From Lachnospiraceae bacterium (lineage in GTDB: Bacteria; Bacillota; Clostridia; Lachnospirales; Lachnospiraceae), in contig JAFQAU010000234.1 of NCBI GenBank assembly GCA_017399885.1, positions 1-37,005 of the forward strand: a DNA stretch of 37,005 nucleotides, given 5' to 3'. Below the pieces are notes generated by a model. That model was not told where the DNA came from, made no database searches, and worked only from the letters and a program-made list of their open reading frames with translations. This document shows, in pieces, positions 25,162 through 33,672 of the stretch (positions are counted from its first letter, which is position 1; each line of letters begins with the position of its first letter). Position numbers and translations under genes: made by a program.

Positions 25162-26577
25162 TTACCTTTTTTCACTGGTAGGTAAACTCACTCTAAAGAA
25201 GCTACGACATAATCTTCTCCAATTAAATGGTATAAGCGGATAAATATAGCTTTTACCGGAAATTGTTTTATTTTTCACAATTAGCACGCCTACTAAAATA
25301 ATACCACCAATATATCCATAGATTCCAAATAGTTGCACGAAAAATAATAGCATAATACGCATAAACTTCAAGGCATATCCTAACTCAAAGCTTACCTGTG
25401 TATAATTTGCAATTGCCACAAAGGCCATATATAACATACATTCAGAATTAAACCAACCGGAATTTACCGTATAATCCCCCAGAACAATACCTGCTACCAC
25501 ACTAAGTGGGGTACTAAGCATACTTGGAGTACTCAACGCTGCCAGTCGCAGACCATCTATGGCAAATTCCAATATTAGAAACTGAATAAACGGTGATACA
25601 TTTACATTATCTTGGAAGCCTACAAAAGATAATCTCTCAGGTAGCCACTCGGGTTGATTCATAAACAGTAAAAAAGTAGGTGTCAATAACAGGGCAGCAA
25701 TATTAATAATAAGTCTGGACAATCTTAAATAAGTCCCCGTAATAGGTGGAAAATAATAATCATCTGCTTCTTCTATCATATCAAAAATAGAAGTAGGAAT
25801 TACCATTGCAGCGGGAGAATTATCTACCAATATGATAATATTACCTTCTAGTAAAGATGCTGACGCAGTATCCGGTCTTTCGGTAAATTTAAACTTAGGA
25901 AATGGGTTATACCATTTTTTATGATACAAGCATTCCGCTAAACTCTCTTGATTCATAGTTAGAGAATCTATTTTTATGTTGGAAATCCGTTCTCTAATAT
26001 TTGTAAGCATCTCCTGATCTACTCTGTCACTGATATAACTTACCACCACATCTGTTTGGGAGCTTTCTCCCACGGAAAAAATCTCCATAGTGAGGTTAGG
26101 GTTTCGGATTCGTCTTCTTATTAATGCAGTATTAAATACCAAGGTTTCTACAAAACCATCTCTGGAACCACGCATAACCTTATCTTTATCCGGTTCTTCT
26201 ACACTTCTTGCAGGATACGTACGACAATCTATGGTGATTGCCCTATCATAACCATCTACCAAAAGTAAGGTTATCCCCGACAAAACATCCTTTACCATAT
26301 CAGAAACATTTGTTTTTAAGTCTATCTCCCCATAAGGCATTAACTGCTTTGACATGTCATGGGCATTCTTTGCCATATTTTCAGGTTTAATTTCCAGAAA
26401 AAACTGCATCAACCTTTGTAAAATTTCATCCTTGGTAAATCCGTCCATACAATAAAAACAAGCATTTTTTCCGCCTATTTCTATGACACGATACACAAGG
26501 TCAAAATTTTTATCTACTCTTAAAATATCAGAAACAATTTTCATATTCGTTTCCAATTTCGTGGACTGTAATTCCAT
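25162..26577 (-). CDS. spoVAF: SpoVAF/GerA-family spore germination membrane protein
   Basis: A large soluble N-terminal domain carries the SpoVAF-type signature YPARSVEEPDKDKVMRGSRD then GFVETLVFNTALIRRRIR; in GerAA-type relatives the RGSRDGF block usually reads RGPREGF. DNSPAAMVIPTSIFDMIEEA precedes the membrane part (about residues 295-460, four to six helices such as LIINIAALLLTPTFLLFM). Length (~471) fits the GerA superfamily. In Bacillus SpoVAF is encoded with the SpoVA dipicolinate channel and sits in the inner spore membrane. Here it is alone, without spoVA genes. GGGAGG 6 nt before ATG 26577 sets the start. This is the best evidence that the organism sporulates. Confidence 0.85.
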   Translation of the reverse strand: MELQSTKLETNMKIVSDILRVDKNFDLVYRVIEIGGKNACFYCMDGFTKDEILQRLMQFFLEIKPENMAKNAHDMSKQLMPYGEIDLKTNVSDMVKDVLSGITLLLVDGYDRAITIDCRTYPARSVEEPDKDKVMRGSRDGFVETLVFNTALIRRRIRNPNLTMEIFSVGESSQTDVVVSYISDRVDQEMLTNIRERISNIKIDSLTMNQESLAECLYHKKWYNPFPKFKFTERPDTASASLLEGNIIILVDNSPAAMVIPTSIFDMIEEADDYYFPPITGTYLRLSRLIINIAALLLTPTFLLFMNQPEWLPERLSFVGFQDNVNVSPFIQFLILEFAIDGLRLAALSTPSMLSTPLSVVAGIVLGDYTVNSGWFNSECMLYMAFVAIANYTQVSFELGYALKFMRIMLLFFVQLFGIYGYIGGIILVGVLIVKNKTISGKSYIYPLIPFNWRRLCRSFFRVSLPTSEKR

Positions 26578-26666
26578 AATAAACCTCCCCATACGGTATT
26601 TTTTTAGCCAATAGGCCTTCTTATTCTATTTTGTACCATTGGGGAAAAATTATTACAATTATTTAA

Positions 26667-26704
26667 AAACAAAGTGGAGCAAATGCAATTGCTCCACTTT
26701 GTTT
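26667..26704 (-). terminator. Terminator of the L,D-transpeptidase gene
   Basis: AAACAAAGTGGAGCAA and its complement TTGCTCCACTTTGTTT form a nearly perfect 16-bp stem with a short loop. The hairpin overlaps the stop codon at 26703-26705. Confidence 0.8.
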
Positions 26705-28109
26705 ACCTACAATCTGGATCTGTAGGATCATAAGCTTTCTTTTTTCCTATTTTTACCACTTCCTTTGGAGTTGGTTTCTTTAGGGGTGCCTTCTTATTAC
26801 TTTTAAATATGCTTACACTACACTTTTTATAATTATTATAAATCCACTTTGCATCCTTAACCATGAGACGAACACAACCATGGGAGGCTGCTGTGCCTAA
26901 TTTCTCATATTCTTCTGCCTGTAGAGAATAATTATCACCGTATGTATCATAAGTTACAGAATGAAATAAATACGGTCCTGAGTATCTGGTACAATACTTT
27001 CCACTTACTCCGTAATTCAAATGATGCCATTTTCCTGCTCTAGTTAAATAACTATAATTTCCCTGTCTCGTCTCATGTCCTTCTACTCCGCAAGAACAAA
27101 TCATTGCCTTTACCGGAATAATAAATCCGTTCTTTCCATCTTTTGCATAAACAATAACCAGATTTTGTGTAATGTTTACCTCTATTTTATATTTTTTCTG
27201 TGGTCCAATCACAGATAACACATTCTGGACCTGCATGCCGTCCTCACCAAAATAAAGCTTATATTTTCTTCCTGAAATTTTAATGTATTTCCATTTATTT
27301 GTTACCATATATGCATTTTTATTTGCATAGTAATAATCTCCATTTATCTTTGTATATCCTATCGCTCTGGTTCCATCTTTTTTTACGTAGTATTTTTTTC
27401 CTGATTTAGTTTCATACCACCCCTTCTTCTGCTTATATACATGAATCGTACACACAGCAGTTGCTTTAGGATTTCCCTCAGCCGTAGCTGTAATTGCAGT
27501 GGTTCCCACTGAAACACCTGTTACATTTCCCTTTTCATCAACCTTAGCAACCTTAGGATTTGCAGATTTATAAGTAACCTTTACAGCTTCACCCTTTTTA
27601 TTTATAGCATTCGCGTAAATCTTCTTAGATCTGGTGTAAGGTATTTTATATTCACTCTTATCAAAAACAACTACCGTATCCTTTTTTGTGTCTTCAATAC
27701 CACCCCCAGTTACCGTTTCAGGATTTCCCACTATACCTCCCGGTGTTACTGTATCTGGACTTTCTATAATTCCTCCCGGTGTTACTGTATCCGTGGTCTC
27801 TACAATTTGTCCTGTGGTTACTCTGTCTGAGCTTTCTACAATTCCTCCCGGTGTTACTGTATCCGTGGTCTCTACAATATCTCCCGTGGTTACTGTATCA
27901 AGACTTTCTACAATTCCTCCCAGTGCTACTGTATCTTGGCTTTCTATGATACCTCTTTTCGTCACTGTTTCCTCTAAATTATATATTGAAGGATTTCTTT
28001 CACCACAAACATGTTCTTTCACCCCTGCATAAGCAGATTTTTCTACTCCAAATATGGGAAATACTATACTTATCCCCAAAAGGCAGGCTATCATTTGTCT
28101 TCGTTTCAT
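26703..28109 (-). CDS. Secreted L,D-transpeptidase (YkuD) with repeat stalk and Ig-like domain
   Basis: A signal peptide (1-28, KRRQMIACLLGISIVFPIFG...AYA) is followed by seven tandem 12-residue repeats of the type GGIVESxDTVTP (52-135). A Big_2-like Ig domain (~147-225, with SANPKVAKVDEKGNVTGVSV) and two short cell-wall-binding-like segments (GWYETKSGKKYYVKKDG; GDYYYANKNAYMVTNKWKYI) come next. The C-terminal YkuD domain has H383 and the catalytic block LGTAASHGCVRLM (H410, C412, R414). Such enzymes form or modify 3-3 cross-links in peptidoglycan or attach proteins. GGGGTG lies 7 nt before the ATG. It is monocistronic, with its own terminator. Confidence 0.9.
   Translation of the reverse strand: MKRRQMIACLLGISIVFPIFGVEKSAYAGVKEHVCGERNPSIYNLEETVTKRGIIESQDTVALGGIVESLDTVTTGDIVETTDTVTPGGIVESSDRVTTGQIVETTDTVTPGGIIESPDTVTPGGIVGNPETVTGGGIEDTKKDTVVVFDKSEYKIPYTRSKKIYANAINKKGEAVKVTYKSANPKVAKVDEKGNVTGVSVGTTAITATAEGNPKATAVCTIHVYKQKKGWYETKSGKKYYVKKDGTRAIGYTKINGDYYYANKNAYMVTNKWKYIKISGRKYKLYFGEDGMQVQNVLSVIGPQKKYKIEVNITQNLVIVYAKDGKNGFIIPVKAMICSCGVEGHETRQGNYSYLTRAGKWHHLNYGVSGKYCTRYSGPYLFHSVTYDTYGDNYSLQAEEYEKLGTAASHGCVRLMVKDAKWIYNNYKKCSVSIFKSNKKAPLKKPTPKEVVKIGKKKAYDPTDPDCR
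27705..27956 (-). repeat. 36-bp tandem coding repeat (seven units)
   Basis: Period 36 bp (12 codons) encoding (R/G)(G/D/Q)I(V/I)E(S/T)xDTVT(P/T) in the stalk of the L,D-transpeptidase. Alternating ESxDTVTP and ETTDTVTP units suggest an underlying 24-residue duplication. Confidence 0.85.
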
Positions 28110-28130
28110 CTTTTTTCACCCCATTTTTCT

Positions 28131-28868
28131 TTACATCATATCTAAAGCTTCACTCATAACCTTAGCAATGTCATCATAAATACACAAGTCCGCTTTCTCA
28201 TCCACCGTAGTTTTCGTCTTATTAATCTGCACTACCTTTCTTCCCCTAAAGTAATGAATCAAACCTGCAGCAGGATATACTACCAAAGAGGTTCCTCCAA
28301 TTATTAGGGTATCTGCCTTTGAAATTGCTGAAATTGCCCCTGATAAAACCTCTTGGTCTAATCCCTCTTCATACAAAACTACATCTGGTCTAACCATTGC
28401 TCCACAATCCTTGCAAGTAGGAACTCCCTTTGCTTCCAACACATAATCTACCTGGTAAGGCTTCCCACAATCTAAACAATAATTCTTAAGAACCGTTCCG
28501 TGAAGCTCAAACACATTTTTACTTCCTGCAGCCTGATGTAATCCATCAATATTTTGTGTCACTACTGCCTTCAGTTTTCCCATTTCCTCTAACCTTGCTA
28601 ATGCCTTATGACAGGCATTTGGTTTCGCATCTTTATAAATTAGGTTTGCCTTATAAAACTCGTAAAATTCCTCAGGATACTGAAACAAAAAGCTATGGGA
28701 AACTGCTTGTTCCGGCGAAAAGCTCCGATTTAATTTTTTACTATAAAGTCCATCTGAGCTTCTAAAATCCGGTATTCCACTTGCAGTACTAATTCCGGCA
28801 CCACCAAAGAAAACAATATTGTCACTTTCTCTTAAAATTTTTGCTAATTCCATTATATTTTCACTCAT
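28131..28868 (-). CDS. cobB: Sir2-family NAD-dependent protein deacylase
   Basis: All sirtuin signatures are present: FFGGAGISTASGIPDFRS (NAD-binding GAGxS), TQNIDGLHQAAGS, the catalytic His in ELHGTV, two CxxC zinc pairs (CLDCG and CKDCG), MVRPDVVLYEE, and IIGGTSLVVYPA. It removes acetyl or other acyl groups from lysines using NAD+. Length (~245) is normal for bacterial class U/III sirtuins. AAGGAGG lies 8 nt before ATG 28868, which favours MSENIMELAKIL as the start over ATG 28874 and the longer frame to 28910. It is probably a single gene. Confidence 0.92.
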   Translation of the reverse strand: MSENIMELAKILRESDNIVFFGGAGISTASGIPDFRSSDGLYSKKLNRSFSPEQAVSHSFLFQYPEEFYEFYKANLIYKDAKPNACHKALARLEEMGKLKAVVTQNIDGLHQAAGSKNVFELHGTVLKNYCLDCGKPYQVDYVLEAKGVPTCKDCGAMVRPDVVLYEEGLDQEVLSGAISAISKADTLIIGGTSLVVYPAAGLIHYFRGRKVVQINKTKTTVDEKADLCIYDDIAKVMSEALDMM

Positions 28869-29059
28869 ATTCATAGCCTCCTTATTATAACTTGTGTATT
28901 CAGGGTGCAAAGCACCAAAACACTGAACTTTTACTTCTAGTACACTGTACCCAAGTACTACTTTGTTTCATATATCATTTCCCTTAACTGATTCACTTCC
29001 TTACGATCTACGTAATGATTACACAGAATTATCAAAATGCTATCTACTATTTCATTTAC

Positions 29060-30712
29060 CTAAATTGACGGGAAATCCATACATAAAATATATCTCTCTT
29101 GAAAAGACGTATCCTCTCCCAAAACAATATGATTTGCAGCTTCTGCAATCCCCGTTGTCTTTTTAAATCCATCATTTTCAAACAAAACTCTACTAGCACC
29201 AAACAAGGCTGCATTTCCAATACACTCAAATTTCTCCGTAGATATGTTTGGAAGTAACCCTATTATTTTTCCACATTCCTTATCCAAATAAGTACCAAAT
29301 GCTCCTGCAAGATAACACTTTTCAATATCATTCGCACTTACCTTGCATTTCTCTAATAGGGTTTCTACCCCTGATAAAATTGCTGCCTTTGCCAACTGTA
29401 GCTCTCGAATATCCTTTTGAGATAAATATACCAATTTTTCTCCTTCTTGGAAAAGAACAAAAGAATTTCCATGATGATTGGAAATCAACCTTTCCTGAAG
29501 AAAAACAGGTAACTGCTTATTCTTAGCTTCCTCTCTTGTACATAAATATCCGGTTTTATCTATCACTCCCATTGTATATAATTTAGCAACCAATTCTACT
29601 AAACCGGAACCACAAATTCCTTTTGGCTTTTCTCCTCCAATTACTTGCAATTCAACCTTATCTGGAAGGATAGAAATTCCAAAAATAGCCCCCTTTTCCG
29701 CTCTCATTCCAAAAGTAATGGAAGAACCTTCAAATGCAGGTCCTGCTGCCGTAGAAGCTACATAGCATTTCTCATCCTTCCACATTACAAGTTCTCCATT
29801 GGTTCCTATATCAATCAAAAGTATGGAATTACTACTCTTAAAATTATCCCAGCTTGCATATATAACACCAACTGTATCTGCTCCCACAAAACTCTCAATA
29901 TTTGGAAAAAAAATCATATTACAATCAGGGATTCCCCATAAATCCCCTTTCATTTCTATTCCCCTCTTATAGCTACCTACATAAGGAGCTTTCACAAATC
30001 CGTCTATAGGACATTCATTCAGAAAATGCATCATAACTGCATTTCCTGCTATAACAATCTTCTCAATACCTTCCCCATCTATATATTCTTCAAAATTTCT
30101 TACCATTCCCACTATTTCTTGTTGCAATATTTCACATAACTCCTTGTAATTTATTTCCTTCTCATTTGCGTAACAAATCCTTGCAACTACATCTGCACCA
30201 TATCTTTGTTGGGGATTCTTCTTCACAATTCTTCCCACACATTGGCACTTATCTATTCTCCACAGCAACGCTTCTATATTCGTAGTACCTACATCAACGG
30301 CAATCCCATATCTTTGTTCCATCTGAAAGCCTTCATTCGTGTGATTCCCTTTAAAAATTTTATCTAATTTCTCCTGATAAAAATCAATATCCTTTCCCTT
30401 ATCTTGTATCTCATACTCCTCATTCTCAGTATCATCCGTAAAAGTAATCTCACAGGTTTTAAACAAAAACCTAGGATACAAATAACAAGCTAAACGATAG
30501 CCCTCCTTAATCTCATCTTCCCCAAGGAAATTTTTTTCCTCCTTAGAGATTTCATTAAATTCCCCTATTTCTACTTTTACCTTACACTTTCCACATGTAC
30601 CCTTTCCACCACAAAAATTATTACAAAAAACGCCTGCTGACTTTGCACTGTCTAAAACAGATTCCCCCTCTTTGTTAATATACGCTATATTTCCAGGTTG
30701 AAATATTAACAT
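29060..30712 (-). CDS. RACo-like [2Fe-2S]/ASKHA corrinoid-protein activator (DUF4445)
   Basis: An N-terminal ferredoxin domain has the plant-type cluster pattern FCNNFCGGKGTCGKC...RLAC (C-x5-C-x2-C...C). A linker leads to the ASKHA ATPase-like domains: YGIAVDVGTTNIEALLW, IVIAGNAVMMHFLNECP (the conserved GN.xMxH block), LLIDIGTNGELVMW, AAGPAFEGSSITFGMRAEKG and YLAGAFGTYLDKE. This is the architecture of reductive activators of corrinoid proteins (RACo, RamA-like), which reduce inactive Co(II) at ATP expense. At ~550 residues it is somewhat shorter than typical (~600-640). No corrinoid protein or methyltransferase lies nearby. AGGGAGG 5 nt before ATG 30712 sets the start, not the TTG at 30733. 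Confidence 0.85.
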   Translation of the reverse strand: MLIFQPGNIAYINKEGESVLDSAKSAGVFCNNFCGGKGTCGKCKVKVEIGEFNEISKEEKNFLGEDEIKEGYRLACYLYPRFLFKTCEITFTDDTENEEYEIQDKGKDIDFYQEKLDKIFKGNHTNEGFQMEQRYGIAVDVGTTNIEALLWRIDKCQCVGRIVKKNPQQRYGADVVARICYANEKEINYKELCEILQQEIVGMVRNFEEYIDGEGIEKIVIAGNAVMMHFLNECPIDGFVKAPYVGSYKRGIEMKGDLWGIPDCNMIFFPNIESFVGADTVGVIYASWDNFKSSNSILLIDIGTNGELVMWKDEKCYVASTAAGPAFEGSSITFGMRAEKGAIFGISILPDKVELQVIGGEKPKGICGSGLVELVAKLYTMGVIDKTGYLCTREEAKNKQLPVFLQERLISNHHGNSFVLFQEGEKLVYLSQKDIRELQLAKAAILSGVETLLEKCKVSANDIEKCYLAGAFGTYLDKECGKIIGLLPNISTEKFECIGNAALFGASRVLFENDGFKKTTGIAEAANHIVLGEDTSFQERYILCMDFPSI

Positions 30713-30948
30713 CTCTTCCTCCCTATATTTCAAAAATTTATATATAAAAACTCATCTATAGAATAAGCTAGCAACAGTCTCATCTTCTCATATTTAGTAT
30801 ACTTTAAAATTTATATCCTTTCAATCATATACCAATTAGTAAAAACACTACCAACATCTTCCTGAAAACATTCGTATATTCCTAATCAGGGTTTTTGTAT
30901 CCCCCCATAGCATTCTCTTTAATAAAACACAAAAACCTTCCTTTAAAG

Positions 30949-30982
30949 AAAAAAGGTGGCATCAAACGACACCACCTTTTTT
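30949..30982 (-). terminator. Terminator downstream of purC
   Basis: AAAAAAGGTGG (30949-30959) pairs with CCACCTTTTTT (30972-30982) around a 12-nt loop, with an A/T run on each side so it can work in either direction. It lies 46 bp after the purC stop. Confidence 0.8.
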
Positions 30983-31027
30983 CCAGCCACTCACAACGAC
31001 TATAAATTATTATTATTCTAAGAATAT

Positions 31028-31903
31028 TTATTTCTCAAATTTTTTTCCAGTTAATAACTCATAAGCTTCTTCATACTTATTTACTGTCTTTGTTACAACT
31101 TCCTCTGGTAATAAGTAATCACTTTCAGGATTTGCCTTTAGCCAATCTCTTACAAATTGTTTATCAAATGATGGTTGTCCCTGTCCTGGTTTATAACCAT
31201 CTAATGGCCAAAATCTTGAGCTATCCGGTGTTAACATCTCATCACCAATTACCACATTGCCATTCTCATCCAAGCCGAACTCGAACTTAGTATCTGCAAT
31301 AATGATTCCCTTACTTAATGCATATTCAGCACATTTTTTATATAAATTAATAGTACAATCCTTAATCTGAGTAGCATAATCTCTTCCTTTTCCAGGGTAA
31401 AGCTTTTCTAAAATCTCTACACTTTCTTCAAAGGAAATATGCTCATCATGATCTCCAATTTCAGCCTTTGTAGTTGGAGTATAAATTGGCTCTGGTAACT
31501 TATCAGACTCCTGTAAGCCTTCTGGAAGCTTAATCCCACAAACTGTGCCATCTTTTTTATAGCTTTCCCAGCCACTACCTGTTATGTAACCACGCACAAT
31601 ACACTCTACTGGAAGCATCTCTAATTTCTTACACATCATGCTATTTCCATTATATTGCTCCTGTTGGAAAAACTCAGGCATATCCTTAACATCAGTGGAT
31701 ACCATGTGATTAGGAACAATGTCCTTAGTAAAATCAAACCAAAACTTTGACATCTGAGTAAGAATAGCACCCTTTTTTGTTACTTTATTCTTCAAAATAA
31801 CATCAAAAGCTGAAATTCTGTCAGTTGCTACAATGATAAGAGTATCCTCATTATCATAAACTTCACGTACTTTACCTTCTTTAATAGGGCTAAATGTCTT
31901 CAT
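31028..31903 (-). CDS. purC: Phosphoribosylaminoimidazole-succinocarboxamide synthase
   Basis: SAICAR synthetase joins aspartate to CAIR using ATP in de novo purine synthesis. Signatures: SPIKEGKVREVYDNEDTLII (nucleotide-binding start), TDRISAFDVIL, VECIVRGYITGSGWESYKKD, LPEPIYTPTTKAEIGDHDEH, IIIADTKFEFGLDENGNVVI and DEMLTPDSSRFWPLDGY. Length (~291) fits the stand-alone bacterial form with the longer (fungal-like) C-terminal region. The start at ATG 31903 follows GAGGATTGAGGAAC. It is monocistronic here, not in a pur operon, with a good promoter upstream and a terminator downstream. Confidence 0.95.
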   Translation of the reverse strand: MKTFSPIKEGKVREVYDNEDTLIIVATDRISAFDVILKNKVTKKGAILTQMSKFWFDFTKDIVPNHMVSTDVKDMPEFFQQEQYNGNSMMCKKLEMLPVECIVRGYITGSGWESYKKDGTVCGIKLPEGLQESDKLPEPIYTPTTKAEIGDHDEHISFEESVEILEKLYPGKGRDYATQIKDCTINLYKKCAEYALSKGIIIADTKFEFGLDENGNVVIGDEMLTPDSSRFWPLDGYKPGQGQPSFDKQFVRDWLKANPESDYLLPEEVVTKTVNKYEEAYELLTGKKFEK

Positions 31904-31987
31904 GTTCCTCAATCCTCAATTCTTCTAAATTATAGTACCTACTGGTACTTACAATAGTTACTATGACAAAACTTTGCCAACAAGTTA

Positions 31988-32017
31988 ATTATAATACATT
32001 CCCTTAACATAAATCAA
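31988..32017 (-). promoter_or_regulatory. Sigma-A promoter of purC
   Basis: On the minus strand TTGATT (32017-32012), an 18-bp spacer and TATAAT (31993-31988) lie about 85 nt before purC. An AGTACC/GGTACT inverted repeat occurs in the leader near 31932-31947. Confidence 0.6.
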
Positions 32018-32096
32018 TCCCTGTTTAAAAATGCCTATTAAAGATTGGTAATGTAGTTAATTTTCACAACTTCCATGTGAACAGTACTGATTTCTC

Positions 32097-32540
32097 TTTT
32101 GTTTGAATTTTTCTTTTGTTAGACTTTTCCTTTGTTTAGAATTCCCTTTTGTTCGGATTTTCTTTTGTTAGATTCTTCTTTTGTTTAAATTTCTCTTTTG
32201 TTCGGATTTTCTTTTGTTAGATTCTTCTTTTGTTTAAATTTCTCTTTTGTTCGGATTTTCTTTTGTTAGATTCTTCTTTTGTTCGGATTTTCTTTTGTTA
32301 GATTCTTCTTTTGTTCGGATTTTCTTTTGTTAGATTCTTCTTTTGTTAGATTCTTCTTTTGTTAGATTCTTTTTTTGTTAGATTCTTTTTTTGTTAGATT
32401 CTTCTTTTGTTTGGATTTTCTTTTGTTAGATTCTTCTTTTGTTAGATTCTTCTTTTGTTAGATTCTTCTTTTGTTTGGATTTTCTTTTGTTTGGATTTTC
32501 TTTTGTTAGATTTTTCTTTTGCTTTAATTTTTCTTTTGTT
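32097..32540. repeat. Tandem array of ~27 copies of a 16-bp unit
   Basis: The plus strand has repeated units of the form TTTTGTTAGATTCTTC and TTTTGTTCGGATTTTC, mostly 16 bp with a few 17-bp variants (TTTTGTTTAAATTTCTC). In the 5' half the two types alternate, giving a 32-bp higher-order unit; in the 3' half the TTAGATTCTTC type dominates. The minus strand is purine-rich (GAAGAATCTAACAAAA). A 16-bp period puts stops in all frames, so it is not coding. It lies between purC and the response-regulator gene, about 80 bp upstream of the purC promoter. Confidence 0.85.
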
Positions 32541-32865
32541 CTTCTCTGTAAAATCTTATAACTTTTATCTTTTGTTTTTCTTTGTAAAGCTTTATAGCTT
32601 TTATCATTTGTTTTTTATTTTTTCATCCTTAGTGTCTCACACACTTTTATCTTAAGCACTCATTAATATTAACACATAGTATTTCTGTCAACAACCAAAC
32701 AAATCCGACATTTTCCCCTAAAAAAACGTTAATTTTCCTTTTTTTTTACTTTTTTAGCAATCCTCACACCCATCTGTGGATCAAAACCCAAACTTTTATA
32801 TAATAAATCTTTTCCATAATTTTATACTATCTATTCAAGACTTGTCCTAATGAATTGCTCCATTT
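32541..32865. other. AT-rich intergenic, no gene
   Basis: This stretch is the decayed edge of the 16-bp array (TTTGTTTTTCTTTGTAAAGC...) followed by AT-rich sequence with T runs near 32738-32752. No ORF or clear terminator hairpin is seen. Confidence 0.5.
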
Positions 32866-33639
32866 CTAAAAATCACTTTTACTTTTTAATGTTTCCTCAT
32901 GTACTAAATTATGATATTTCTTTGGAGATTTACCGGTATACTCACGAAATATCTTGGTAAAATAATCTACGCTCTTATATCCCAAAGTTTCACTGATCTC
33001 ATAAATTTTACTATCACAATTTTTCAATAATATTTTTGCATATTCCATTTTAAATCTTAGAACAAATTGGTTAAAATTCTCGTTCATATGAGATTTGAAT
33101 ATTTTTCCGAAGTAGTCTTTACTTAATTGGAACTCTTCTGAAATCTCCGTTAAACTGATTTCGTTATGATGACGAAAATAATTTTTTAATCTCTCAATAA
33201 ATCTACTATTTTCTACTATACCACATTTAATAAAAATTTTATCAATCAAATCAAATTCCTCATCTTCTTCCAATTTTTCTTTTACTTTCCCTAAACACCT
33301 AGTTAAATCCTGTGATTTAACTGGTTTTATTAAATAATCCATTGCCCCATATCGCATTCCTTGTCTTACATATTCGAACTCTGCATAGGTACTGGCAATA
33401 ATACTTATAATCTTCTTTTTTCTTTCTTGTAGTGCCTCTAATAACTCCAAACCATTCATAATTGGCATCATAATGTCTATTAGAATCATGTCATATTCAT
33501 TTTTCTCTAATTCATCTAATGCTTCTCTTCCATTGCGAGCTTCACCACAAATTTTAAAGCCATTTTCTTCCCACTCTTTCATGTTTTCATAAAAAAATAA
33601 ATTTGTTCTATCATCTTCCACTAATAATACCCTATACAA
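32866..33639 (-). CDS. AraC-type two-component response regulator
   Basis: An N-terminal receiver domain (YRVLLVEDD; phospho-acceptor Asp in MILIDIMMP, D55 from this start; Lys in DYLIKPVK) is joined to a C-terminal AraC helix-turn-helix pair (ISLTEISEEFQLSKDYFGKI; IYEISETLGYKSVDYFTKIF then REYTGKSPKKYH). This YesN-like class usually controls sugar uptake or surface functions. AAAAGG 9 nt upstream favours a TTG start at 33639 giving MYRVLLVEDD, the common beginning of the family. GTG 33648 and the longer frame to 33699 are less likely. It follows the hybrid kinase on the same strand, separated by a structured leader (33673-33794). Confidence 0.88.
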   Translation of the reverse strand: MYRVLLVEDDRTNLFFYENMKEWEENGFKICGEARNGREALDELEKNEYDMILIDIMMPIMNGLELLEALQERKKKIISIIASTYAEFEYVRQGMRYGAMDYLIKPVKSQDLTRCLGKVKEKLEEDEEFDLIDKIFIKCGIVENSRFIERLKNYFRHHNEISLTEISEEFQLSKDYFGKIFKSHMNENFNQFVLRFKMEYAKILLKNCDSKIYEISETLGYKSVDYFTKIFREYTGKSPKKYHNLVHEETLKSKSDF

Positions 33640-33672
33640 TTTTATCACCTTTTCTTTATATTTATAAAAGTC

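Noticed and set aside
27688-28032. Plus-strand ORF of 114 residues opposite the L,D-transpeptidase repeats
   Set aside because: It is an antisense shadow of the 36-bp coding repeat, with a repetitive IPPGVTVS product.
28925-28965. TAGTAC/GTACTA inverted repeat downstream of the RACo-like gene
   Set aside because: Only 6-bp arms, no T run; too weak to call a terminator or operator.
32097-32540. CRISPR array
   Set aside because: The 16-bp units are contiguous with no unique spacers and there are no cas genes, so it is a tandem minisatellite.
32455-32655. 66-residue ORF at the end of the 16-bp array
   Set aside because: It is a Phe/Leu-rich reading of the T-rich tandem repeat, without a ribosome binding site.
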